Source: Methanobacteriota archaeon (GTDB lineage Archaea > Thermoplasmatota > Poseidoniia > Poseidoniales > Poseidoniaceae). From it: 64,000 nucleotides of DNA. The DNA lies in NCBI GenBank assembly GCA_018659375.1, contig JABJMO010000058.1:19210-83209 (forward strand), written 5' to 3'. The notes under the pieces were generated by a model. That model was not told the origin of the DNA and made no database searches. It saw only the letters and a list, made by a program, of their open reading frames with translations. The translations under genes were made by a program, and so were the position numbers. This document shows, one piece after another, positions 37,301-46,169 of the stretch; within the stretch, counting starts at the first letter, position 1; the number at the start of each line of letters is the position of its first letter.

Positions 37301-40300
37301 GTTCTAAAGTCAAGCAAACAGATATATTTACGGAGACCAATTCAAGATTAGCGGTAAGGTTAATGTTTTGGCTCGTGATGAACGAAGTTACGTTCCAATC
37401 ATCTATTGGAGTTATGTTGTACTCTGCATTCTTTGCAGTGAAATCATATTCGCCTCCTACTAAATCAAAGGAGAAACCACCTAAGGCAGTTACTTCAGAC
37501 TCCCATTCAATTCCATTTGCATCGGTTGCCACCACAATAGGAGTTAGACCGTCATAGAACTGACCATTCCAAGTACTGTTAGCATCATTAACAAATAGTG
37601 TTCCTGAAACTGCATACAAACGGTTGAGGAATATATCCCCTACAGAAAACTCAAGTTGACCATCTGGCATTACCGACATTCCAACGCCGTATGTTGAACC
37701 TGTTGTGGACGCTTTCAAGACATATTCTAGATCGCCTGGCACGGTTATCGAGAAATTCCCATCCGAGTCTGTCGAGGTGGTGAATTCATAGTCATCTGAA
37801 GACAAAAATACCTCAAGACTAGATGCCTTTGTAGTATTAGCATCAATATCTGCTTGAGTCCAATCAGAGTTAAATTCAGTTACATATGCCAGTACAGTCC
37901 CTGAAATTTTACTGGCGATGGTATATTCCAGATTTATTTCCAAGTCAGAATCAGTTACTTCTAGAGTACTAAACAACAAATAGTCATTAACTTCTTCTTG
38001 AGCAATGTTGTAATCACCTACAGGGAGTTCAGCATAAACCATGCCTGTTGAATCAGAAGTAAATGTTTCCGTGTATCCAAGTATTCCGCTGATTGTTAGG
38101 TTGACATTTGCTATGTCAATTAAATCATCTCCAGATTCATTTACCGGAGAGATTAATTGCATAGATACATCAAAAGTGTCTGGAATCACATTCATTGGTT
38201 CATATATTGCAGTTTCTTCTCCGACAGTAATTTCTCCAGAGATTTCGTAAAATCCATCATCATCCAAATCTATTTGATATCGATAATCACCTGAGGACAA
38301 AGGACCGTACTTGTATCCACCTGTTTCGTTGGTCAAGACAGATACCGAAACATCATTATTTGCCAAGTCAATCAATTCAAAGGAAGTGTTGTCTAATGCA
38401 AAGCCTGTTGAATTAGTTAGATTGCCCAACAATAGCGAACCTGGCATTGTTAGAGATATGTCATAGCTCGGCTCTATACCAATGGAAACAGTTTGAGGTA
38501 ATTCTACTTCTTTGCCGTTTGTTAGATTTACAAATGCCGCATATTCACCAGGCACTATTCCTGTTTGGTAGAATGAACCAGGATTAACCATTGGACCAGA
38601 AAACATTCCTTTGCCAACAAATCTTCCTGTTCCATTGAATGTACCTTTGCCTTCAAACAGACCTATTCCTTCAACGTAAGATCCATCGTGTTCTTGAACA
38701 AGAATTGTGTCCCCATTAGAGGTGAAACGACCGTTGGCCTGTACCTCTCCTTCAATCATGTATGTTGGTAAGGTGTCGGTTGAATCCTTTAGACATACAG
38801 TTTCATTTTCAGGCATAGATATGTCAGAGGAGTCGGTGGTATTTACCACACAATCTAACACAGAATTTGTGTCAATGTCAATCCATGATGCTTTAATTTC
38901 ACCTGAACCATTCCAAGTACCATTTGCAACATACGTCCTTCCATCATTAACTGTTCTAGTAAATGTTCCATGGAAATCAACAACAGAGGCTAATCCTTCA
39001 CTTTCAAAAGTTCCGTTTTCTACGAATGTTGCTTCTCCAGTACCTTGAATTATTCTGGTTTCGGTTGTTTCAAAAGAGCCATTTGTGGTAATTATTATGA
39101 CATCTTCAGATGCATCGTGGTTATTTCTTAAAATCAGAGTAGTGTCGACTATCGGTTCATTGTTAAACAAATCATCTCCGGTCCAAGTTAGTTGACCAGA
39201 AATGCCGCTGCTATCTACTGCGATATCCATTGTATCTAACACATCAGCTGTTCGGTTTGCTTGCTCTCCTGTAACATTCATTACAGTATCTCCCAACCAA
39301 GTCATGTTTGCTACGTTACCAAGGATAGAGGTAATTGGGAACACAGTCCTTCCGTTATCGGAGGGCAAACAAACTCCGTATTGAGAATTATATTCTTCAT
39401 ACGAATTACAAAGTATGTCGGCGAAATTTTGCATATACGAACCATCATTAATTGACGCCTTAGATGGTTCAGCATCAAAAGTACCAACAAATGCACTGAC
39501 TCTTATCTTTCCTGCTGGTGCAGTGAAAGACCAGTCACCATTTTCATCCGCATCTGTATAACCAATTGGAATCCAATAAGTATCGGCGTCTAAGTCCTCA
39601 GCACCTTCGCCAGAAAAGGCATCTCTTTCGATTAATAGCCTGACTCCAGGGAGAGGGTTACCGTTGTCGCTCATAGAAACTTGGCCACTAATTTCAGCAC
39701 CAGAATAATACTTCATTATCTTGACAAAGGTGTTTGCGGCAAATGTTGTATCATTTGCGTCTTCACTGTACCAGTTAGAGATAACAAAGTGGTTCATCAT
39801 AGCCCCAGGCATTGGAACTGCATTTTGCAATATTGACCCAGGAGAACCAGTTTGGCGGAAGTGTTGGGCTGGTTGTGGATTAGAGAATGCCGTATCTACA
39901 CCTAGCGAGGAAGCACCATATCCAACATAGGTTCTCGCCAGCATTGTTTCGAAGAACGCAGGATTGTGATCAACTCTTACATCTTGGACCAACAGCGGAT
40001 CAATTTCCAATCCTGCTTGTTGGTCGAGGAAATCGTTTACCATTGCTTCATCGACTTCTTCTCTTGTCATCTCAAAGTTTCTGTCTCCTCGAGAAGTCTC
40101 ATAAGTTTCATCCATGAAAGTTGAGATGTCTTGGCCACTCAAGATTGCTGGAGCACCAAAGATTCCCATTGGTTGTTCGCCATTGTATGCTGCATCAGCA
40201 GTATAACGTCCAGCCTTGGGGTACAATCGATTATCGATAGCAAAGTATCTTATCTCGTGGTCTCTTTGAATCATATCTCCTGGCAGACCTTCATAGTCTT

Positions 40301-43300
40301 GGACTGAGTAGTAACCTTCCATGCCAATTAAGTCATCATACAGGTTGACTATCTCTGATTCAGTCATAATATCGTTTAACAACTGAACTGTTAACGCTAA
40401 TCTGGCGTTTGCTCGATGAATGTGCGTAGATACTGAATCGAATTCATCCCGCAAATCGCTGGTATACCAATAATCTCCAAAGATGTAATGAGTAGTTTCG
40501 TAATTAGTTTCTTGTCCAGATCTTACATTGTTGTTGAATGTTACATTGGCATCTGAAAAATCGCTCCAATCTCCATCGACACATGAAGTAGAGACATCTG
40601 GGTCACAATCAAGTCTTTCACCGTCTTGGTATAATCTATAGTAAAGAGTGCTTGTGTCAGCAATTCCGTCAACACGATGATAACCAGTGGCCATTACATT
40701 GTGACTGTTTTCTTGAATTTGAGATGCTTCATTAGTTTGGATGACTGTGAAAGCATAGTCATCAATTATCTCACGCATGTTATCGTTGTCACGCTCTTCT
40801 TGAATAGTTTCAAACAAGTCGTATTGTTCTGAATCCATATGGTCGTTAACAGTATTGGTAAACCCTGAAGTTAGTTCATAGTCGCCGGTGTTGATTTGAG
40901 TGTACCGCAGATCTCCTGTTGCTAATTGCCAAGTAAACATAGAGATTAGGTCGGCTTGGTTTCTAGCGAGCAACATGTTACCAGAAGCTGGAATTCCAGA
41001 CTGGAAGTTATCAGAAACGGATGGGTGCTCGCCAGTATCAAGAGCTTGGAAACCATAATCCCACCAAGAAACAAATGCTGGCTTTTGTGAATATGGCATC
41101 TGAGCATCCTGTTGCGTCATCCAATCATAAGCACTATTCCAGCCGTAATCGTTGAATCCAGAACCAAAGGAACCAAGATACCAATTACCTGAATATGCAC
41201 TACTATCCAATACTGAAAATCCTGCTAATTCCCATCTTAGGGCATCTGGAATGATGTTGTAGATGTTTTCATCTATACTATCCTCACCTTCATCGGAACC
41301 GGGAATTGCTGCATCTAGCCCGTAAGTGAATTGTTGTCCACCAACTAGTAAGATGACTAGCAAAATAGCAGAGAATGAGGGAGTCTTCCATACTGCTCTT
41401 CTAGCGCCTGCAATTCTATCTGCAGGGGTTCTGATTCCGAATTTTTTCCATGCTTTAACAAGGCCGCGGAAATTGGCTTTATCCCACAAAGCGACTATTC
41501 CCCAAGCACCTAGTACTGCTACTGCAGGTGTTGCGTTGAACATGAATCTTGCAGCAGTCCAAGACATGTAGGACGCAGTGAAAATCCATATTCCAAAGAA
41601 TAGGTGAGTCTGATTTTTGTTTCTAAAAGTAGACCAAAGTGCATAGAATCCCATGGTCAACGCAAGTACCAGCACAATAGGTCCTAATTGAGCGAATAAC
41701 TGTCCACGGTCAGGTGCATTAGCCTCTGCAACAGTCCCAAATATCTTTGTCTTGGTGAAATATCCACTTCCAGTGAATAGAACATCCCAAGCATTACTGT
41801 ATTCTAATTGCTTCATGATGAATAGTATGACGAAGAATACTGTTGCTGCCACAAATAAGGTTCCCAAAACTAGCAACCATGGTTTGTCTCTAAAGCCAGT
41901 GGTTACATAGGCTATAGCAACCGTAAATCCTAGCACAAACAAGAATGGTTGTAATCCAGTTCCATCAAGAACTAGATTCATTTGTGGATGAGCATAGAAC
42001 GGTAACGCCATTAGAAGATTCGCCAACAACATTGTCAAGAACAATGCATTGAGTGAAGTTGAATCCTTCCTGCGGAACATGTTTAATGCTACTTGAGCAA
42101 AGTAAGCCAAGAAAAGTATGCTTGGTCCAACTACGAAACCTTTCCACGCCAATGAAGCAATACCGAATGACACACCAGCAAGAACCGCAAATGCCATTGC
42201 TGGTCTGCGTTCTCTTGCTATAACACCATAAGATTGTAAAATCGATGAAATACGTGGGGATGAAGTCCTAGTTAGACGATCATTGCTAGAATACTTGATG
42301 GCTTTGAACCAGAACATGAATCCCATAGATATGAACAACATAACAAATGCATCGTGGTCTGCAAGCGCCCAAGTAGAGTGAGAAACGTGTGCAGGCATGA
42401 AAGCGATTAACCAAGCTGCAACCACACCAGTGGATTTACCGAAATTGTCTTTTGCAATGGTTGCAATTGGGAAAATGGTAAGCGCACCATAAATTGCTGG
42501 CAGGCCTAGAATAGCATACCAAACAGCATCGTCACCAAGCATTGGCTCTAGAATCATTGCTAGTAGGGCAATAGACCAAGTGAATAATGGCGGACGTGGG
42601 TTGACGCCACCGAGTGGATAAGCACGGTCTGCATCGAATATCAAGTGCGCATTATTGGCTAGGATATAATCTACAACACGCTTCATGTACCATGGGTCAG
42701 AACCTCCAGTCAGGTCCCAGTCGCCAGTACCAACGGCATTCATTGATGGAACAATGTACCACTGGATTCTGATTACTAGTCCGAAAAAGAAAGCCATTCC
42801 AACCATCAAACTAGACCAATGGGCATCCCAGAACTTTCTTGCTCCGCTGGCTTCGTGATCGTCTAAATTTGCCCATCCACCATATTTCTCGTGAGTTGAT
42901 ATCATGTATATTCCAACACAGATAAAGAATGTGAAACCAAGCCAAATTAGTGAACCCCAAGTCCCCTCAAGTTGTTCAGATTCCCAAATCCCTGCTTCGT
43001 ACCATGAAGACACCAAGTAAAGAGCCCACATTGAACCGATAAACATTGAACGAGTATACCACTTCTCAGCAGCCATTCCAGCAACTACCATCGCAACCAT
43101 ACCAGTAAAGAAAGCACCCCAGAAGCCGAAATGCCCGTGATAGCCGTCTGCGCCTGTAACGCCCAGTTTATCTGCCATCGAGACAGCATCGAAATGGTAT
43201 AGGCTACCAACATGTGCTAGAATCCAAACTGCTGCCGCAATTTGCAATGGTAGAGTAGATTTATTGTAAGAGCCCTGATGTTGAGCAATCTTCGAGAACC

Positions 43301-43916
43301 AGCCTTCTTGTCCTGCTGGATTAAGTGTACCTCTGGCAAGTATTCCTGTAAGTAATCCAAGGATGACAAATATAGTCAAATAACTGAAAAACACATAACC
43401 TAGCGCTTGCCTTTGAAGATTTAGAGTGTCTATGAGTGACCCATCTGGATTAGTGTAAATAGTGACTAATTCACTAGTGTATGAACCGGCAGCAACCATT
43501 CCGACATTAATTCCCATTACCGCAAAAGTAAGCATTGTAGCAAATTCATGACGACCTCTTGAATCAAACAAAAATACACCAAAGGCAACCACCAGGAATT
43601 GTAGCGCCATAAATGCACCTTGGTCTGTCAAGTGAATAATTGCTTGATGCCCAACCAATGCAGCACCCAATGTTGCTAGAGCAAGCGCCGAGGAAGAGAG
43701 TTTTACGGCACCATTATCTCTGACAACTCTTGGAGTAATACCCAAGATTGCCGCAACTGCAACAAGCAGCATCGGCGTCATATTTTCTAGGTTTAGGTCG
43801 AAGTCTATTCCTGCGACCATAATTGCTGCGATAGCCAGCATTACTGCAAGGGGTGCAATAAGCCACCCGAGCATTGGTGCTGGAGAGTTTCGCAATGTTG
43901 TTGTTTTCTCTTCCAT
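34347..43916 (-). CDS. aglB: Giant AglB/STT3-like oligosaccharyltransferase with added N- and C-terminal modules
   Basis: 3189 residues, three to four times usual AglB length. Residues ~1-370 hold about eight extra transmembrane helices before the STT3 core starts. The core has the first acidic motif GGSDPWYMKR near 405, the DHDAF loop motif near 520, and the hallmark WWDYG at ~951-955. STT3/AglB transfers lipid-linked glycans to Asn in N-x-S/T of exported proteins. From ~1395 follow an external carboxypeptidase-regulatory-like fold (SGQVSMSDNGNPLPGVRL) and a solenoid of G-x-F/G-x-G repeats (~1605-1780). Many more Ig or CarboxypepD_reg-like domains, a NEW3-like domain and a final transmembrane helix (WFMVVIIVLTLLVAYG) complete it. 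It has its own promoter. The many sequons in nearby surface proteins are its probable substrates. Confidence 0.88.
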   Translation of the reverse strand: MEEKTTTLRNSPAPMLGWLIAPLAVMLAIAAIMVAGIDFDLNLENMTPMLLVAVAAILGITPRVVRDNGAVKLSSSALALATLGAALVGHQAIIHLTDQGAFMALQFLVVAFGVFLFDSRGRHEFATMLTFAVMGINVGMVAAGSYTSELVTIYTNPDGSLIDTLNLQRQALGYVFFSYLTIFVILGLLTGILARGTLNPAGQEGWFSKIAQHQGSYNKSTLPLQIAAAVWILAHVGSLYHFDAVSMADKLGVTGADGYHGHFGFWGAFFTGMVAMVVAGMAAEKWYTRSMFIGSMWALYLVSSWYEAGIWESEQLEGTWGSLIWLGFTFFICVGIYMISTHEKYGGWANLDDHEASGARKFWDAHWSSLMVGMAFFFGLVIRIQWYIVPSMNAVGTGDWDLTGGSDPWYMKRVVDYILANNAHLIFDADRAYPLGGVNPRPPLFTWSIALLAMILEPMLGDDAVWYAILGLPAIYGALTIFPIATIAKDNFGKSTGVVAAWLIAFMPAHVSHSTWALADHDAFVMLFISMGFMFWFKAIKYSSNDRLTRTSSPRISSILQSYGVIARERRPAMAFAVLAGVSFGIASLAWKGFVVGPSILFLAYFAQVALNMFRRKDSTSLNALFLTMLLANLLMALPFYAHPQMNLVLDGTGLQPFLFVLGFTVAIAYVTTGFRDKPWLLVLGTLFVAATVFFVILFIMKQLEYSNAWDVLFTGSGYFTKTKIFGTVAEANAPDRGQLFAQLGPIVLVLALTMGFYALWSTFRNKNQTHLFFGIWIFTASYMSWTAARFMFNATPAVAVLGAWGIVALWDKANFRGLVKAWKKFGIRTPADRIAGARRAVWKTPSFSAILLVILLVGGQQFTYGLDAAIPGSDEGEDSIDENIYNIIPDALRWELAGFSVLDSSAYSGNWYLGSFGSGFNDYGWNSAYDWMTQQDAQMPYSQKPAFVSWWDYGFQALDTGEHPSVSDNFQSGIPASGNMLLARNQADLISMFTWQLATGDLRYTQINTGDYELTSGFTNTVNDHMDSEQYDLFETIQEERDNDNMREIIDDYAFTVIQTNEASQIQENSHNVMATGYHRVDGIADTSTLYYRLYQDGERLDCDPDVSTSCVDGDWSDFSDANVTFNNNVRSGQETNYETTHYIFGDYWYTSDLRDEFDSVSTHIHRANARLALTVQLLNDIMTESEIVNLYDDLIGMEGYYSVQDYEGLPGDMIQRDHEIRYFAIDNRLYPKAGRYTADAAYNGEQPMGIFGAPAILSGQDISTFMDETYETSRGDRNFEMTREEVDEAMVNDFLDQQAGLEIDPLLVQDVRVDHNPAFFETMLARTYVGYGASSLGVDTAFSNPQPAQHFRQTGSPGSILQNAVPMPGAMMNHFVISNWYSEDANDTTFAANTFVKIMKYYSGAEISGQVSMSDNGNPLPGVRLLIERDAFSGEGAEDLDADTYWIPIGYTDADENGDWSFTAPAGKIRVSAFVGTFDAEPSKASINDGSYMQNFADILCNSYEEYNSQYGVCLPSDNGRTVFPITSILGNVANMTWLGDTVMNVTGEQANRTADVLDTMDIAVDSSGISGQLTWTGDDLFNNEPIVDTTLILRNNHDASEDVIIITTNGSFETTETRIIQGTGEATFVENGTFESEGLASVVDFHGTFTRTVNDGRTYVANGTWNGSGEIKASWIDIDTNSVLDCVVNTTDSSDISMPENETVCLKDSTDTLPTYMIEGEVQANGRFTSNGDTILVQEHDGSYVEGIGLFEGKGTFNGTGRFVGKGMFSGPMVNPGSFYQTGIVPGEYAAFVNLTNGKEVELPQTVSIGIEPSYDISLTMPGSLLLGNLTNSTGFALDNTSFELIDLANNDVSVSVLTNETGGYKYGPLSSGDYRYQIDLDDDGFYEISGEITVGEETAIYEPMNVIPDTFDVSMQLISPVNESGDDLIDIANVNLTISGILGYTETFTSDSTGMVYAELPVGDYNIAQEEVNDYLLFSTLEVTDSDLEINLEYTIASKISGTVLAYVTEFNSDWTQADIDANTTKASSLEVFLSSDDYEFTTSTDSDGNFSITVPGDLEYVLKASTTGSTYGVGMSVMPDGQLEFSVGDIFLNRLYAVSGTLFVNDANSTWNGQFYDGLTPIVVATDANGIEWESEVTALGGFSFDLVGGEYDFTAKNAEYNITPIDDWNVTSFITSQNINLTANLELVSVNISVCLTLEQDDGCNESIPKYADVTFNPLSTNAGQYYLTQTDFNVEGKAALQIMPGKYSVITNYTEANDENATDFNTFSTTFEVFVSMFESDNEDIEIILSDERLFSGTITAGSENFTNSQFLLFNESNNQFLSANTNDTGSFAKYIPSGDWIVIISPVDIDNVTYTLRTPILITDDSSSRTDLQLVLSEAALLNFSLIEEDTNDPVANARVVAISQDGLGNVTLSSSDENGHVSDKIMPGNWILSLEKEISDEKWELVDANYQVTTQSGESLELGNVSVDLEVLIGGKFYWDSNENDRGDLTEIISGANVTITSVDESLEFITETDEFGVWKQFVPVMNSYNITIQQEGYSTAYYSFNESDVLVVEDSSIIEDITTTAENVLISGSITSNLQNEEASLVDASIILYPESTRDSEPITVTGQYSNGSLDWSTNVEPGVWIVVVESSVFDENTGGVSVGFLDANIIDGGTLNMTMSSGGFVDLSTTWDDIQLQSHHVGSNSTGIEMIQEPVEVSIDIGLGAIWNYSLNDDGMLNLLLPVGDFQVTSTFTSIQHERNLEMDYFGISNGIIEQGIIDLELAYSRSLNSDSIVAVDNNSVVNASLIGNNVLTPVVSGEDYQTIEFDLDVEYQGTETSDKLTVSGFVANAQDSGDWSVEVYNGTNWVSSLDVILGIGESISDSTVDNSTIVKMRVNLPNLSSSISLDSGHLVNIELTGEAGVSSSTNVRVNVPQYYGMELTNVVEETGVSPGGTGNFAVTLSNTGNGDDTYTIELADNLLEGWQITPSTTSLTISKGDLRTQQFSIFAPEDFTSGEIEATVTITSEDGLTSETLVVDIVSARISLSVDETLSQELTKVYESKNGQLVVPITNSGYRTASNVLVSVDLTNDAGTEVIDTLESLNISVPAGQTINATFVVDPSSSKFNRFAISVEVTSTQDLTPVDYVEDSVDSFDYQEETILDKAEGTSSWFMVVIIVLTLLVAYGGTKVARNKGSNRF

Positions 43917-43943
43917 TTTTATTCCCTCATCGGTGTTTCGCGA

Positions 43944-43992
43944 CAGCCTAAAGGCTGGAGCAACTTGTCCACTTGAGAACCTCTTTTAATAG
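43944..43992 (-). promoter_or_regulatory. Promoter and leader hairpin of the AglB-like gene
   Basis: On the minus strand CTATTAAAAG (43983-43992) is a plausible TATA element, about 67 bases before the ATG at 43916. The leader then holds a perfect 6-base inverted repeat (CAGCCT / AGGCTG, 43944-43957) before a GAGGGA ribosome site. The hairpin may affect translation. No experimental start is known. Confidence 0.35.
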
Positions 43993-44051
43993 TGACGCAC
44001 GATGGAAGATTTATCTTTGACTCAGTATAGCGTTTAACATAAGAAAATAAG

Positions 44052-45335
44052 TCAACGATTTACGCTCAATATTTGGCCCCCAATATCACTTCGATAATGG
44101 CCCCCTTCCAAGGCGATTGTTTCGATTAACTCATAGGCTAAAGTCGCTGCACCAGACAGTGTTTTTGACATAGCGCTGCAAGACAAAACCCTGCCTCCAT
44201 TGGCAATGATTTTGTTTTCCACTAATTTTGTACCTGCATGATTTACCCAAGAACTTTCTAGACCAATGTTGGCAAGTTTATCAGAGATACCCTCAACAAT
44301 CCGCCCTTTAACTGGTTGATTTGGGTAACCTTCTGAAGCCAGCACAATAGTCAAAGCATGTGCTTTATGAAATTCTACTTCTAACGAGGATAATTTATCC
44401 ACAGAAGCACTATGCAGAATTGTGAATAGATCCGTTTTAATCAAGGGCAATGTTATTTGACATTCCGGGTCCCCAAACCTTACATTAAACTCAACAACAT
44501 TAGGATCACCTGACTCAGTTATCATTAATCCAACATACAACACACCACGGTACGGAATTGTCATTTTTGACAAATGCTCAAACATTGGTCTGACGATTCT
44601 AGATATCACCTTTTCATATACCGATTTGGTCACAATCGGAGCGGGACAATACGCCCCCATGCCGCCGGTGTTGGGGCCTAAATCCCCATCAAACGCACGC
44701 TTGTGATCTTGACTTGGCGGCAGACAAACAAAACCAGAACCATCCATGACCACAAGCATACTTGCTTCTTGACCCGGCAAAAATTCCTCTAGCAAAACTT
44801 TGCCATCAGAAATAATAGCATCGGTGATGAAAGCTTTTGCTTCACTGCGATCAGTGGTAACTAGTACACCCTTACCACCTGCAAGCACATCCCGTTTGAC
44901 GACCCACGGGTTTTCTGAAAAATCGTCCAAAGCAGAATCAATTTGAATCACATTCTTGATGACCTTAAAGCCTGCTGTTGGTACGCCAACTTCACTCATT
45001 ACCTGCTTTGCATGTAACTTCGACCCTTCTAACTCAGCCAATTCAGCAACCGGTCCAAAACATGCTATATTGGCTTGAATAAGACGATCTGCTAATGATT
45101 TACAAAGCGGCGCCTCTGGACCAACAACAACCATATCGATATTAGAATCGATACAGAATTCTACAACTGCCTCAACATCAGTTGGTGAAATATCAACATT
45201 GTTAGCAATATAGGCGGTCCCTGCATTGCCCGGAGCACAATATAACTCCGCAACCATGACTGAATTAGTTAAAGCTAAGCACAAGGAATGCTCTCTGCCA
45301 CCGCCACCAACAACCAATACCTTGTGAGCGCCCAT
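44052..45335 (-). CDS. purD: Phosphoribosylamine-glycine ligase (PurD)
   Basis: 427 residues, normal length for the family. The N-terminal Rossmann-like domain begins VLVVGGGGREHSL (~6-18). The ATP-grasp region includes VVKRDVLAGGKGV (~150) and LGPNTGGMGAY (~225), and NVRFGDPECQ (~290) carries the Mg-binding residues. A C-terminal barrel completes it. It joins 5-phosphoribosylamine and glycine with ATP to give GAR, the second step of de novo purine synthesis in the cytoplasm. No other pur genes lie beside it. It is divergent from carS across 95 bases and has no overlap with the AglB-like gene downstream. Confidence 0.97.
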   Translation of the reverse strand: MGAHKVLVVGGGGREHSLCLALTNSVMVAELYCAPGNAGTAYIANNVDISPTDVEAVVEFCIDSNIDMVVVGPEAPLCKSLADRLIQANIACFGPVAELAELEGSKLHAKQVMSEVGVPTAGFKVIKNVIQIDSALDDFSENPWVVKRDVLAGGKGVLVTTDRSEAKAFITDAIISDGKVLLEEFLPGQEASMLVVMDGSGFVCLPPSQDHKRAFDGDLGPNTGGMGAYCPAPIVTKSVYEKVISRIVRPMFEHLSKMTIPYRGVLYVGLMITESGDPNVVEFNVRFGDPECQITLPLIKTDLFTILHSASVDKLSSLEVEFHKAHALTIVLASEGYPNQPVKGRIVEGISDKLANIGLESSWVNHAGTKLVENKIIANGGRVLSCSAMSKTLSGAATLAYELIETIALEGGHYRSDIGGQILSVNR

Positions 45336-45400
45336 AATTAGCCCTCAATGTTGTCCATTGATAATCTATTTTGCTGAATTATCGGATTGGATTTGTCAAA

Positions 45401-45409
45401 TTTTAAAGG
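45401..45409 (+). promoter_or_regulatory. TATA box of carS, probably a leaderless transcript
   Basis: TTTTAAAGG is centred about 26 bases before the ATG at 45431, so transcription would start at the start codon. This favours 45431 over the GTG at 45425. No ribosome site is visible, as expected for a leaderless archaeal mRNA. Confidence 0.4.
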
Positions 45410-45430
45410 CCTTCATCATGACGGGTGGCT

Positions 45431-46108
45431 ATGCAAACAGTCAATGAGATAGCACTTGATATGGGGATAGTCTCCCTGAGCCTCATGACATTGTGGCTAT
45501 ATTTACCCGGTTTCTTGGCAAATACATTTGCTATGATGTGGGGTAAGTGGCTGCCTAAAACGGGTTATGGGCCATGGCCAATTGATGGTGGAAAAACCAT
45601 GAAAGATGGCAACCGTATCCTAGGTGACGGTAAAACCTGGAATGGGTTAATTGGTGGGTCACTCACCTCGGGATTACTTTGTGTTATTATTGTAGCATCC
45701 ATGGGAGATGTGCCAGACATTGATTCTGTCGAATCCGAAATATTTGCGCACCCATTGACTGGTTTTGAGGACTCTTGGTTTGATATTGGCTCCACTACTA
45801 TTTCTGCCTTCATTCTCGGCACATTCCTAGGCTTTGCCTGCCTTTTCGGCGACAGTACTGGTTCCTTTTTCAAGCGCCGCAGGGGACTAAAAAGAGAGGG
45901 CGATATTTCGTCTAAAGCACCACTGCTAGACACATTGCCGTTTGCCATTATGGTATTTCTGTGGGGCCAATTGTTCTTAGGTGGTTCTTTACTTTCACAA
46001 TTTGAATTAGCAATCCCAATGTTAATAATGATAATTATAACACCCATTTTGCACCGTTCTTTCAACTTAATTGGATACTACATTGGTTGGAAAGATGTAC
46101 CATACTAA
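45431..46108 (+). CDS. carS: CDP-archaeol synthase (CarS)
   Basis: 225 residues from the ATG at 45431. About five transmembrane helices. The DUF46/CarS signatures are present: LPGFLANTFAMMWG (~22-35), then PIDGGKTMKDGNRILGDGK (~48-66) and TWNGLIGG, with a second cytoplasmic loop FGDSTGSFFKRRRGLKREGD (~140). CarS couples CTP to unsaturated archaetidic acid to give CDP-archaeol, the branch point of archaeal phospholipid headgroup synthesis, at the membrane. The family is archaeal, which supports the host assignment. It is divergent from purD, and a surface-protein gene follows after 61 bases. Confidence 0.93.
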   Translation: MQTVNEIALDMGIVSLSLMTLWLYLPGFLANTFAMMWGKWLPKTGYGPWPIDGGKTMKDGNRILGDGKTWNGLIGGSLTSGLLCVIIVASMGDVPDIDSVESEIFAHPLTGFEDSWFDIGSTTISAFILGTFLGFACLFGDSTGSFFKRRRGLKREGDISSKAPLLDTLPFAIMVFLWGQLFLGGSLLSQFELAIPMLIMIIITPILHRSFNLIGYYIGWKDVPY

Positions 46109-46112
46109 AACA

Positions 46113-46121
46113 ATATTTATC
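46113..46121 (+). promoter_or_regulatory. Likely TATA box of the surface-protein gene at 46170
   Basis: ATATTTATC lies about 50 bases before the ATG at 46170 and would place the transcript start near 46143. It matches the archaeal TATA consensus well. Pattern evidence only. Confidence 0.35.
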
Positions 46122-46169
46122 TAGGCATGAAGGGAAAGGTTTGATGAATAACTGCATTTAGTCAACCAT

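Noticed and set aside
36120..37600. Plus-strand ORFs of 60-113 codons inside the AglB-like gene
   Set aside because: They are low-complexity shadows of the 3189-residue frame with no start signals.
45565..46065. 166-residue minus-strand ORF opposite carS
   Set aside because: It is a shadow of carS, whose motifs are unambiguous.
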